A stretch of DNA of 64,000 bases from Oscillospiraceae bacterium Marseille-Q3528 (GTDB lineage: Bacteria; Bacillota; Clostridia; Lachnospirales; Lachnospiraceae). Position numbers and translations under genes: made by a program. Below, piece after piece: positions 44,888 through 53,119 of this stretch (its first letter is position 1; each line of letters starts with the position of its first letter). The stretch covers positions 1 to 64,000 of the forward strand of contig JAGTTR010000020.1 in NCBI GenBank assembly GCA_018223385.1, read 5' to 3'. The notes below the pieces were generated by a model. That model made no database searches, had not been told where the DNA came from, and worked only from the letters and a program-made list of their open reading frames with translations.

Positions 44888-45802
44888 ATGAAAAAAGCAA
44901 TCGTAATTGGCATGATCGCAGCAATGACAGCAGGCATGACTGCCTGCGGCAACAGCAGCAGTGACAGCGCACCGGCAACAACAGCACCGGCAGCGACAGA
45001 GAATACACAGCAGGACAAGACAGCAGATGCCGCAGCAGCAGATACTGCAGCTTCAGACCTTTCCGGTACCGTCGTGATCACAGGTTCTACTTCCGTTGAG
45101 AAGATCCTGAACGACATGAAGGATGAGTTCACCGCACAGAACCCCAACGTGACCATCGAGTACACCGGCAGCGGTTCTTCCGCAGGTATCAAGGACACCA
45201 AGGCAAAGACCAACAACATCGGCGCTTCTTCCAGAGAGATCAAAGATGACGAGAAGGATGCTGATCTGAAACAGGAAGTATTTGCTTATGACGGAATCGC
45301 AGTCATCGTAAACCCTGCAAATGAGGCAGTGAAAAATATCACCACCGAGCAGCTGGCAGATATTTATTCCGGTAAGATCACAAACTGGAAAGAAGTTGGC
45401 GGTGATGATGCAGAGATCTTTGTGGTGTCCCGTGAGGAGAGCTCCGGAACCAGAAGCGCTTTTGAAGAGCTGATTGCCTTAGAGGATGCAGGCGGACTGA
45501 CCGGTGCAGCTTCTGTATCGGAAGGAAATGGTCCGGTACAGGCAGCAGTGGCAGAGAATGCCAACGCTATCGGCTATGTATCCTTCTCCTTCATCGATGA
45601 CACAGTAAAAGCGCTGACCGTCAACGATGTAGAGCCTACGGCTGAGCTTGCAAAGACCGGCGAGTATCCGCTGTCCAGACCGTTCATCTTCGTATACTAC
45701 GATGACACTGTGACAGATGCAGGAAAAGCATTCCTTGACTTTGCCCTGACAGAAGACGGACAGGCGTGCGTAGATAACCACGGCGGAATCCGTGTGAAAT
45801 AA
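44888..45802 (+). CDS. pstS: Phosphate-binding lipoprotein PstS
   Basis: A 304-residue lipoprotein that captures phosphate outside the membrane for PstCAB. Signal peptide with lipobox MTAC near 18-21, an Ala/Thr/Asp linker, then the binding domain with ITGSTSVEKI and GSGSSAGIKD near 100-109, GASSRE, and SREESSGTRSAFEEL near 179-193, which supply the phosphate-binding Ser, Thr, Arg and Asp. ATG 44879 is also possible but AGGAGG lies only 3 nt from it; 44888 is preferred. Confidence 0.95.
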   Translation: MKKAIVIGMIAAMTAGMTACGNSSSDSAPATTAPAATENTQQDKTADAAAADTAASDLSGTVVITGSTSVEKILNDMKDEFTAQNPNVTIEYTGSGSSAGIKDTKAKTNNIGASSREIKDDEKDADLKQEVFAYDGIAVIVNPANEAVKNITTEQLADIYSGKITNWKEVGGDDAEIFVVSREESSGTRSAFEELIALEDAGGLTGAASVSEGNGPVQAAVAENANAIGYVSFSFIDDTVKALTVNDVEPTAELAKTGEYPLSRPFIFVYYDDTVTDAGKAFLDFALTEDGQACVDNHGGIRVK

Positions 45803-45834
45803 ATTTTCCGGAGAACGAAAAAGAAAAAGAAAGC

Positions 45835-45883
45835 TGCCCCAAAACAAAGACTGGATATCCGGAGCCTGTTTTGGGGCATTTTT
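45835..45883 (+). terminator. Attenuator-type terminator between pstS and pstC
   Basis: TGCCCCAAAACA (45835-45846) pairs perfectly with TGTTTTGGGGCA (45867-45878) and is followed by TTTTT. It probably stops part of the transcripts so that PstS is made in excess over the permease. Confidence 0.85.
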
Positions 45884-45895
45884 AAAGGGGAAAAT

Positions 45896-46777
45896 ATGAA
45901 CAGAGAAAAATTAGGAGAAAAAAGCATAGAGACATTGTTTCTGCTCTGTGCGCTGGTGGGTGTGGTGTCGGTAACGGCCATCATCGTCTTTGTATTCTAC
46001 AAAGGGCTGCACCCGTTTTTCGGCCCGGATGCTTACAGCTTTCTCGATTTTATCACGGGAACCCGCTGGGCGCCCGGAGAAAACATATATGGTATTTTCT
46101 ATATGATCGTGGCTTCCGTGCTGGCTACTGTGGGTGCCATTGTCATCGGCGTGCCGGTGGGACTTTTGACTGCAGTCTTTATCTCGGAGCTGGCGCCTGA
46201 CCGGTTCGTCAGGATCATCAAACCGGCGGTGGAGCTGCTGGCCGGGATCCCGTCGGTGCTGTATGGTGCCTTTGGCCTTGGCGTCATCGTACCACTGATC
46301 AAAAAGGTATCGCCCATGGTACAGGGCCAGTCGCTGCTGGCGGTGATCATCGTGCTTACCATTATGATCCTGCCCACCATCGTATCCCTGTCGGAGACAT
46401 CCCTGCGGGCCGTACCGAAATCTTACCGGGAGGCATCCTATGGGCTTGGCGCTTCCGAAATCCAGACAATCTTCCATGTGACGATCCCGGCAGCCAAATC
46501 CGGTATCCTCTCCGCAGCAGTGCTGGGCATTGGCCGGGCCATCGGCGAGACCATGGCCGTCATGATGATCGCGGGAAATCCCACCTCGGGTCTGCCCAGG
46601 AGCATCTGGTCCATGGTACGTCCATTAACAACCAACATTGCCATGGAAATGAGCTATGCCTCCGGCAGACAGTCGGAGATGCTGTTTGCCACCGGCGTGA
46701 TCCTCTTTATTTTTATCATGATCGTCAATACGACGCTGATCGTATTGACCCACAAGGCAGGTGAGTCGAAGAAATGA
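45896..46777 (+). CDS. pstC: Phosphate ABC transporter permease PstC
   Basis: A 293-residue membrane protein with six predicted transmembrane segments and the binding-protein-dependent permease loop EASYGLGASEIQTIFHVTIPAAKSG near 178-202. LELLAGIPSVLYG is typical of PstC. It overlaps pstA by 4 nt (ATGA). Confidence 0.95.
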   Translation: MNREKLGEKSIETLFLLCALVGVVSVTAIIVFVFYKGLHPFFGPDAYSFLDFITGTRWAPGENIYGIFYMIVASVLATVGAIVIGVPVGLLTAVFISELAPDRFVRIIKPAVELLAGIPSVLYGAFGLGVIVPLIKKVSPMVQGQSLLAVIIVLTIMILPTIVSLSETSLRAVPKSYREASYGLGASEIQTIFHVTIPAAKSGILSAAVLGIGRAIGETMAVMMIAGNPTSGLPRSIWSMVRPLTTNIAMEMSYASGRQSEMLFATGVILFIFIMIVNTTLIVLTHKAGESKK

Positions 46778-47952
46778 GCAGAAAACAGAAAGACGGCATC
46801 CTTCGGGGATGTATTTACGGGTGTGCGGGCTTTACCGTGCTGATCCTGGTGGTCATCATCGGCTTTATCCTGATTAAGGGTTTGCCGGGCATCACACCGG
46901 CGTTCCTGACCCACGCCTATGAAGATAAGACCACCTACGTGACCTGCGGCCGGTATGTGGATCCCCAGCCGGACAACGGCGATAATTACGTGAATACCGT
47001 AGGCATCAACCTTGGTGTGAAAGACGGCCAGGTGGTGGTGACAGGCATGGACAGCTATTCTCCGGTGCGCAGTGCGGTGGATGGCACCGGCGCCACTTAT
47101 GCGGTGAAAAAAGGAGATATCCTGACCAAATTCGGCGCCTATGATGTGGAGGCCGCTTATAAAGAAGAGGTAACCGGCGGAAAACTTTCCGAGGAAGCCT
47201 TCTTGGCGGAAGCAGTACAGCAGATGGAAGCCCAAACGGACGCGGCCCTTCGGCTGAAGGTAGTGCGTCCCGGCGGCGGCATCGTGCCCATGGTGGTGAC
47301 AACGATTTACATGATCCTGCTGTCCATCGGCATCGCAGCGCCCATCGGCATTCTGGCGGCGGTGTACCTGATCGAATATGCCAAACCCGGCAAACTGCTG
47401 ACGGTGATCCATTTTGCCATTGAAAATCTGGCCGGTATCCCGTCCATCATTTATGGCCTGTTTGGCTCCCTGTTCTTTGTGCAGATCCTGCGGCTGCAGT
47501 ATTCCATCCTGGCCGGTGCCCTGACGGTGAGCATCATTTTACTGCCCACCATCATCACCACCACCGAGGAAGCATTGAAGGCCATCCCCAGAGGCTACCG
47601 GGAATCTTCCTTAGGCTTAGGTGCCACCAAGCTGCAGACCATCGGCCATGTGGTACTGCCAAACGCCATCCCCGGCATTCTGACGGCGGTGCTTTTAAGC
47701 ATCGGCCGTGTGGTGGGAGAGTCGGCGGCCCTGCTTCTGACAGCGGGAACGGTGGCCCAGATCCCGAAAGCGCTGTTCGGCAATTCTGCCAGCGGCGCCA
47801 CCCTGACCATCAAGGCCTATACGCTCATGAAGGAAGAGAACGACCTGACGACGGCCTGCGCCATCGGTATCATTTTGCTTATTATCATCATCGGCATCAA
47901 CGCCCTGTCCAAATGGATCACCAGACGGATGCTGCGTCGGCAGGGAAGATAA
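46774..47952 (+). CDS. pstA: Phosphate ABC transporter permease PstA with PDZ-like insertion
   Basis: A 392-residue permease, about 100 residues longer than usual. First membrane segment ~14-36, then an extracytoplasmic insertion of ~125 residues (~42-168) that includes VKKGDILTKFGAYDVEAA and ends in LRLKVVRPGG, the pattern of a PDZ domain. The normal PstA core follows from ~170, with ENLAGIPSIIYGLFG and the coupling loop ESSLGLGATKLQTIGHVVLPNAIPG near 273-297. It works with PstC, PstB and PstS. Overlaps pstC by 4 nt. Confidence 0.94.
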   Translation: MSRKQKDGILRGCIYGCAGFTVLILVVIIGFILIKGLPGITPAFLTHAYEDKTTYVTCGRYVDPQPDNGDNYVNTVGINLGVKDGQVVVTGMDSYSPVRSAVDGTGATYAVKKGDILTKFGAYDVEAAYKEEVTGGKLSEEAFLAEAVQQMEAQTDAALRLKVVRPGGGIVPMVVTTIYMILLSIGIAAPIGILAAVYLIEYAKPGKLLTVIHFAIENLAGIPSIIYGLFGSLFFVQILRLQYSILAGALTVSIILLPTIITTTEEALKAIPRGYRESSLGLGATKLQTIGHVVLPNAIPGILTAVLLSIGRVVGESAALLLTAGTVAQIPKALFGNSASGATLTIKAYTLMKEENDLTTACAIGIILLIIIIGINALSKWITRRMLRRQGR

Positions 47953-47964
47953 AGGAGAATACAT

Positions 47965-48726
<762 letters not shown>

Positions 48727-48740
48727 TGAAGGAGGAAAAC

Positions 48741-49394
48741 ATGACAAGACAGGTATATCTGGATGAGTTGGATAAACTTCACAAAAAAGTGGTGGAGATG
48801 GGGACGCTGATCGAGGAATCCCTGGATCAGGTGGAGGAAGCCCTCTATAAAATGAACAGGGAAAAGGCCCGGGAAATCATCGCCGGGGACGACCGGGTGG
48901 ACGCCATGGAGCGGGAGATCGAGCGGGCCTGCATCGACATGATCGCCACCCAGCAGCCGGTGGCCACCGACCTTCGCCGGGTGACCTCCATCATGCGCAT
49001 CATTTCTGATCTGGAGCGGATCGCGGACCACTGCAGCGACATTTCCGAATACATTCTCCTGCTCTCCGATGAGAAGGAAATTCCCATGCCCGACTGCGTG
49101 CCGGACATGATCCGCAGCGTCAAAGACATGATCCACCGCACCGTAGAAGCTTTCGTCAGCGACGACAAGGCAGAGGCAGAGCAGGTGGAAGCCTCCGACG
49201 ACATCGTGGATGATTACTTTGTAAAAATCAGGGACGAGATTGCCATCGCCATGAAACATAATCCTGACCGGATCAAACAGTATATTGACTATTTGATGAT
49301 AATCAAGTATCTTGAACGTATGGCAGACCATTCCACCAACATCGCCGGGTGGATCACCTTCGTGGTGACCGGGGAGTTAGACAACCTAAAATAA
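48741..49394 (+). CDS. phoU: Phosphate transport regulator PhoU
   Basis: A 217-residue all-helical protein of two three-helix bundles. Each bundle carries the metal-binding pattern: DLERIADHCSDIS (about 92-104) and YLERMADHSTNIAGWI near the end. PhoU links the Pst transporter to PhoR, keeping the regulon off when phosphate is plentiful. ATG 48741 follows AAGGAGG; a slightly earlier in-frame ATG at 48726 lacks a site. Confidence 0.95.
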   Translation: MTRQVYLDELDKLHKKVVEMGTLIEESLDQVEEALYKMNREKAREIIAGDDRVDAMEREIERACIDMIATQQPVATDLRRVTSIMRIISDLERIADHCSDISEYILLLSDEKEIPMPDCVPDMIRSVKDMIHRTVEAFVSDDKAEAEQVEASDDIVDDYFVKIRDEIAIAMKHNPDRIKQYIDYLMIIKYLERMADHSTNIAGWITFVVTGELDNLK

Positions 49395-49397
49395 ATA

Positions 49398-49597
49398 ACA
49401 GTTCAGTCAAGGGTTTATGGAGCCAGACGTCATGCTTGCATGTAAGGCGGGCTTCGTGAAGCCTTGGACGGAGCGCCCGCTTATGAGCAAAAAATAGCTG
49501 CGTAGCAGCGGAGAGCGTGGTACACGCGGTTTTGCGAATGGGTGCGTCTGAACTGTTATAGGGCAGCTGGACGCGAATGGCGCATCTGAACTGTTAT
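49398..49597. repeat. Intergenic repeat element A with ACAGTTCA-type inverted ends
   Basis: ACAGTTCAG (49398-49406) and CTGAACTGT (49548-49556) form perfect 9-bp inverted ends around ~140 nt. The right end is partly duplicated: GCGAATGG..., CTGAACTGTTAT occurs at 49534-49559 and again at 49573-49597. Internal strings TTATGAGCAAAA, AGCTGCG and GCGAATGGCGC recur in element B before argS. It lies between phoU and phoR. Confidence 0.65.
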
Positions 49598-49630
49598 GGT
49601 GAAGTCAGCAGAAAGGAGAATGCAGGAGCG

Positions 49631-51436
49631 ATGCGGAAGCGACTGTTATTTACATATATAGCACTTGTATTTGTGACGCTGATGGCTTCCCAGATCTCCT
49701 TCTGGAGCAGCGGCCAGCGTTTTCTGCAGCAACAAAGTGAGGCGCAGTATACAGATCAGGCAGAACTGATCCGGGACGTGTTTGAGCAGACGGACTTTGC
49801 CGGAACGGCAGATTATGATGCCTTTGCCAAAAAATATGCCCGGCGGCAGGAAGTCCGTATCACCATTATCGACATGGATGGCACCGTGCTGGGGGAATCT
49901 GAGGAAAGCCCGTCTGACATGGAAAATCATAAGGACCGGGAGGAAGTAAAAAAAGCCATGACAGGGGAATCTGCCAGCATTGTCCGGCGTTCCAGCACCC
50001 TTGGCATGGATTATTGTTATTGCGCCGTTCCTGTTCGGACAGGCAGCTTTGAGGGGGTACTGCGGGTGTCGGTGCCGCTGGAAGAGCTGCACGCCCTGCG
50101 GCTGGAATATATGAGATCCACTATTTTTATGCTGGCCATCGGTGTTTTGCTGATCGCCGGGCTGGTGATCGCTTTTACCAGGTTCATTGCAGACCCCATT
50201 GATGAGGTCATCGAGGCGGCCGGGAAGATTGCCGAGGGCAGTTACGGAATCCGGCTGAAAACCAGACAGAACAGTCAGATCGGTAAGCTGGCGGACTCTT
50301 TCAACTGGATGTCCGGTCGGCTGGAAGCAGCTGTGAAAGAGCTGAAGGACCGTAACAACGAGCTGGAAGCCATTCTGCGCAGTATGCGGAACGGCGTGCT
50401 GGCCATCAACGGCAGGGACGAGATTTTGTTTTACAATGATGCTCTTATGAATCTCATCGGCCACCGGGGAGATTTCCTTGGGGAATCCGTATACCATCTG
50501 GTACGCAGCTCCCTGATCTTCGATGTCATTGAAAAAGTGCGGGAGTCCCGGGATGTGATCTGCGAGGAGGGGCAGTCCCGGATCATGGGTGAGCAATATC
50601 TGCGGATTACAGGCACGGTGCTGAACCGGGAAAAAGAACAGTCCCGCAGCGTCCTTCTCATCATTGAGGACATCACCGATGTGAAAAAACTGGAAAACAT
50701 GCGGTCAGATTTCGTGTCCAACGTCACCCATGAGCTGAAAACGCCCCTGACATCCATTCGGGGCTTCGTGGATACGCTAAAGCAGGGCGCCATCAAGGAT
50801 GAGCAGTATGCCCGCAAATTCCTGGACATCATCGACATTGAGGCAGAGCGGCTGTATACCCTCATTCAGGACATTCTGCTGCTATCCGAGATCGAGTCCG
50901 GCAGCGACTACAACATCCAGGACTGCGATGTGAACGGTATCATCGATGAGACGTTGAACCTTCTGCAGCCCAAGATCGAGCAGAAACCGGAGGTGGATGT
51001 GATCTTCCAGCCGGAGCCCTACATCCGCCCCTTCCCCTGTAACCCGGACCGGATGAAGCAGCTGTTCATCAATCTCATAGATAATGCGGTAAAAAATACA
51101 GAAAAAGGCAGCGTCACCGTGACCTGCCGGGTGCATAACGATCACCTGATGATTTCCGTCAAAGACACCGGCATCGGCATTCCCAAGGAACATTTAAGCC
51201 GCATTTTCGAACGGTTCTATCGGGTGGACAAGGGACGTTCCCGGAAAATGGGCGGCACAGGCCTTGGCTTATCCATTGTCAAACACATTGTGGAAATGTA
51301 CGAGGGAGACATTTTTGTGTCCAGCGAAGTGGGCGAGGGCACGGAATTTATCATAAAGCTGCCCTATGACAGAAAACATACAGGCACCAACGTGGTGCGC
51401 GTACAGGGCAGAAAGAGAGGAATCGGGCAGGTATGA
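49631..51436 (+). CDS. phoR: Phosphate sensor histidine kinase PhoR
   Basis: A 601-residue membrane kinase: first membrane segment ~5-25, extracytoplasmic sensor ~26-160 (VRITIIDMDGTVLGESEE resembling Cache-like PhoR domains), second segment ~163-182, HAMP ~183-235, PAS ~240-350 (LRSMRNGVLAINGRDEILFYNDAL), HisKA with His367 in NVTHELKTPLTS and HATPase ending GTGLGLSIVKHIVE. Start ATG 49631 chosen from the signal-like N-terminus; AAAGGAG is 12 nt away. It follows phoU and overlaps phoP by 4 nt, the kinase-first order being the reverse of Bacillus. Confidence 0.92.
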   Translation: MRKRLLFTYIALVFVTLMASQISFWSSGQRFLQQQSEAQYTDQAELIRDVFEQTDFAGTADYDAFAKKYARRQEVRITIIDMDGTVLGESEESPSDMENHKDREEVKKAMTGESASIVRRSSTLGMDYCYCAVPVRTGSFEGVLRVSVPLEELHALRLEYMRSTIFMLAIGVLLIAGLVIAFTRFIADPIDEVIEAAGKIAEGSYGIRLKTRQNSQIGKLADSFNWMSGRLEAAVKELKDRNNELEAILRSMRNGVLAINGRDEILFYNDALMNLIGHRGDFLGESVYHLVRSSLIFDVIEKVRESRDVICEEGQSRIMGEQYLRITGTVLNREKEQSRSVLLIIEDITDVKKLENMRSDFVSNVTHELKTPLTSIRGFVDTLKQGAIKDEQYARKFLDIIDIEAERLYTLIQDILLLSEIESGSDYNIQDCDVNGIIDETLNLLQPKIEQKPEVDVIFQPEPYIRPFPCNPDRMKQLFINLIDNAVKNTEKGSVTVTCRVHNDHLMISVKDTGIGIPKEHLSRIFERFYRVDKGRSRKMGGTGLGLSIVKHIVEMYEGDIFVSSEVGEGTEFIIKLPYDRKHTGTNVVRVQGRKRGIGQV

Positions 51437-52143
51437 AAAAAGTAATCTTAACCGTAGACGATGAGGAACACATTCTGGAGCTCATCAGCTACAATCTGGA
51501 ACGCAACGGCTACGAGGTATTAAAGGCGCTGACCGGCGAGGAAGCGCTGGAAATCCTCGATCAGCATCAGGTGGATCTGGTGCTGCTGGACCGGATGCTG
51601 CCGGGCATCGACGGCATCGAGGTGTTAAAGCAGATCCGCGGGGATAAAAACAAAAAAGATCTGCCGGTCATTCTGCTGACCGCCAAATCTGAGGAATTCG
51701 ATAAAGTGGTGGGTCTGGAGATCGGCGCGGACGATTACATCTGCAAGCCCTTCGGCATCCATGAGCTCGTTGCCCGGATCAAGGCCGTGCTGCGCCGCAC
51801 CGGGGATGGCAGCTTCACAGCGGAAGAGGGCGGTGAGGAAGACAAAGACCGGATCTGCATCGGCAATCTGGTCATCAACTACACCACCCGGGTCGTCACC
51901 GTGGACGGCAGGGAAGTCGATCTCTCCTTAAAAGAATTCGAGCTCCTCTACCTGCTGGCCTCCAACCGCAACCGCGTCTACTCCCGGGACACCCTCCTGG
52001 AGAAAATCTGGGGCTACGACTACATGGGCGAGACCCGCACCATCGACGTCCATATCCGGAACCTCCGCAAAAAAATCGAGCAGGATCCCGACCACCCCGA
52101 GCATGTCAAGACCGTGAGAGGCGTTGGGTATAAGTTTGTCTGA
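51433..52143 (+). CDS. phoP: Phosphate response regulator PhoP/PhoB
   Basis: A 236-residue OmpR-type regulator: D9-D10, phospho-acceptor D53 in LLDRMLPGIDG, TAKS and CKPF in the receiver; winged-helix domain from ~130 ending TVRGVGYKFV. LLDR instead of LLDI/LLDV is typical of PhoP/PhoB. ATG overlaps the phoR stop. It is expected to bind the 11-bp-periodic boxes before the nptA-type gene and pstS. Confidence 0.93.
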   Translation: MKKVILTVDDEEHILELISYNLERNGYEVLKALTGEEALEILDQHQVDLVLLDRMLPGIDGIEVLKQIRGDKNKKDLPVILLTAKSEEFDKVVGLEIGADDYICKPFGIHELVARIKAVLRRTGDGSFTAEEGGEEDKDRICIGNLVINYTTRVVTVDGREVDLSLKEFELLYLLASNRNRVYSRDTLLEKIWGYDYMGETRTIDVHIRNLRKKIEQDPDHPEHVKTVRGVGYKFV

Positions 52144-52180
52144 AAAATGAACATTGTTATAGAAAAAGTTTTATAAGAAT

Positions 52181-52516
52181 CTAGTCATTTAGATTCATTC
52201 TATTCAGAGCTTTGAGTTGATCACGCTTTGCATAGATCACATTTAGAATATATACCTTACCTGATGAATCATCTGGTCGATAATAGATATAAAAATTCTT
52301 TGCAATAATCTTTCGCACACCTCTGGAATGTCAGGGTTCCTGTTTTACGGGAACAATACTTGAAGCCATATATGTCAGCTTTTGTATTTCGCTGCGAATT
52401 GCTCGAATGTAATTTAGTGCCACGTCCGGGACTGACAAAGTGTATGCAATGTAGTCACGGATTTCAAAGAGATCAGCTTCTGCATCCGGTGTGATGATGA
52501 TTTCATAGGCGTCCAT
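52181..52516 (-). pseudogene. RelE/ParE-type toxin gene with in-frame TGA
   Basis: A 112-codon RelE/ParE toxin frame that is interrupted once. The first 61 codons read through YEIIITPDAEADLFEIRDYI and stop at TGA 52333-52331; the same frame continues with HSRGVRKIIAKNFYIYYRP and VYILNVIYAKRDQL to a TAG at 52183. Family members have EPW-(H/R)S exactly here, so a single TGG to TGA change explains the break. The toxin, an mRNA interferase or gyrase poison in its family, is probably inactive. It follows the antitoxin gene with no gap. Confidence 0.8.
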
Positions 52517-52813
52517 TTATTTAAGACCCCTTTCCAGATCGTCAAACACTGCATCCATTGATCGTCCTTCACCGGCAAGTGACTGTGCATAGCTACGTTG
52601 AAGTTTGGCGTCGAGTTCAGCATCAGACATTGCATCGCTGGTTTGTGGTTCAGAAGGAATTGTTAATGAGAATGGAACCCCATGATGATAAATGATCTGA
52701 CGATAGAGGGAATTGATTACAACAGAGACAGGAATTCCCAGCTTCTGAAGAATATCTTCTGCTTCAAGCTTTATATTATTTTCGACGCGAGCGCTTACAG
52801 TTGAATCTTTCAT
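52517..52813 (-). CDS. RelB/DinJ-type antitoxin
   Basis: A 98-residue protein of the RelB/DinJ family: MKDSTVSARVENNIKLEAEDILQKLGI is the ribbon-helix-helix DNA-binding start, followed by VSVVINSLYRQIIYHHGVPF and an acidic tail that would wrap the toxin. ATG 52813 has AGGAGG 8 nt upstream. It binds its own promoter palindrome (52850-52868) in the family model. Its partner toxin gene is interrupted. Confidence 0.88.
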   Translation of the reverse strand: MKDSTVSARVENNIKLEAEDILQKLGIPVSVVINSLYRQIIYHHGVPFSLTIPSEPQTSDAMSDAELDAKLQRSYAQSLAGEGRSMDAVFDDLERGLK

Positions 52814-52836
52814 TATAAACACCTCCTGTTGCTTTT

Positions 52837-52868
52837 ATTGTAATTTACTGTCTTGCAGATTGCAAGAC
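52837..52868 (-). promoter_or_regulatory. Antitoxin promoter and operator
   Basis: Minus-strand TTGCAA (52865-52860), 17-nt spacer, TACAAT (52842-52837). The perfect inverted repeat GTCTTGCA-GAT-TGCAAGAC (52850-52868) overlaps the -35 and is the likely RelB operator. Confidence 0.75.
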
Positions 52869-52890
52869 ATATTGTGCGAAACATTTTAAG

Positions 52891-52963
52891 AAAAATGGAC
52901 ATTGAGACTGAAAAGTGGACATTCAACGTCAAAAAGTGGATATTCACAACCAAAAGTGGACAT
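52891..52963 (+). repeat. Four ~20-bp direct repeats (AAAAGTGGACATT)
   Basis: Copies start at 52891, 52911, 52932 and 52952 (spacing 20, 21, 20), core AAAA(G/A)TGGA(C/T)AT. The pattern resembles the multi-repeat termini of IS21-family elements, but no transposase gene is present, so it may be a remnant end or an unrelated protein-binding array. Confidence 0.6.
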
Positions 52964-52965
52964 GG

Positions 52966-53003
52966 AAAGGCATGCCAGAATATTTTCATTCTGGCATGCC
53001 TTT
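52966..53003 (+). terminator. Strong hairpin terminator
   Basis: Perfect 16-bp stem, AAAGGCATGCCAGAAT (52966-52981) with its complement at 52988-53003, and a six-T run. No plus-strand gene precedes it for over 800 nt, so it may be left over from a lost gene or protect pyk from read-through. Confidence 0.8.
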
Positions 53004-53020
53004 TTTCGTCATAATGAAAC

Positions 53021-53049
53021 TTGTTTTCCCGGGAATTCGATGATAGAAT
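53021..53049 (+). promoter_or_regulatory. pyk promoter
   Basis: TTGTTT at 53021-53026, 17-nt spacer, TAGAAT at 53044-53049; leader about 65 nt. Confidence 0.65.
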
Positions 53050-53119
53050 AGATGATGGGTAAATTTTTATAAAATAACAGACAATATCAATAAACGCAAA
53101 CCAAAGGAGCAGACTAACT

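Noticed and set aside
52331..52333. In-frame TGA in the toxin gene read as selenocysteine
   Set aside because: No SECIS-like hairpin was seen after the codon and the family has Trp, not Cys or Sec, at this position; a nonsense mutation is simpler.
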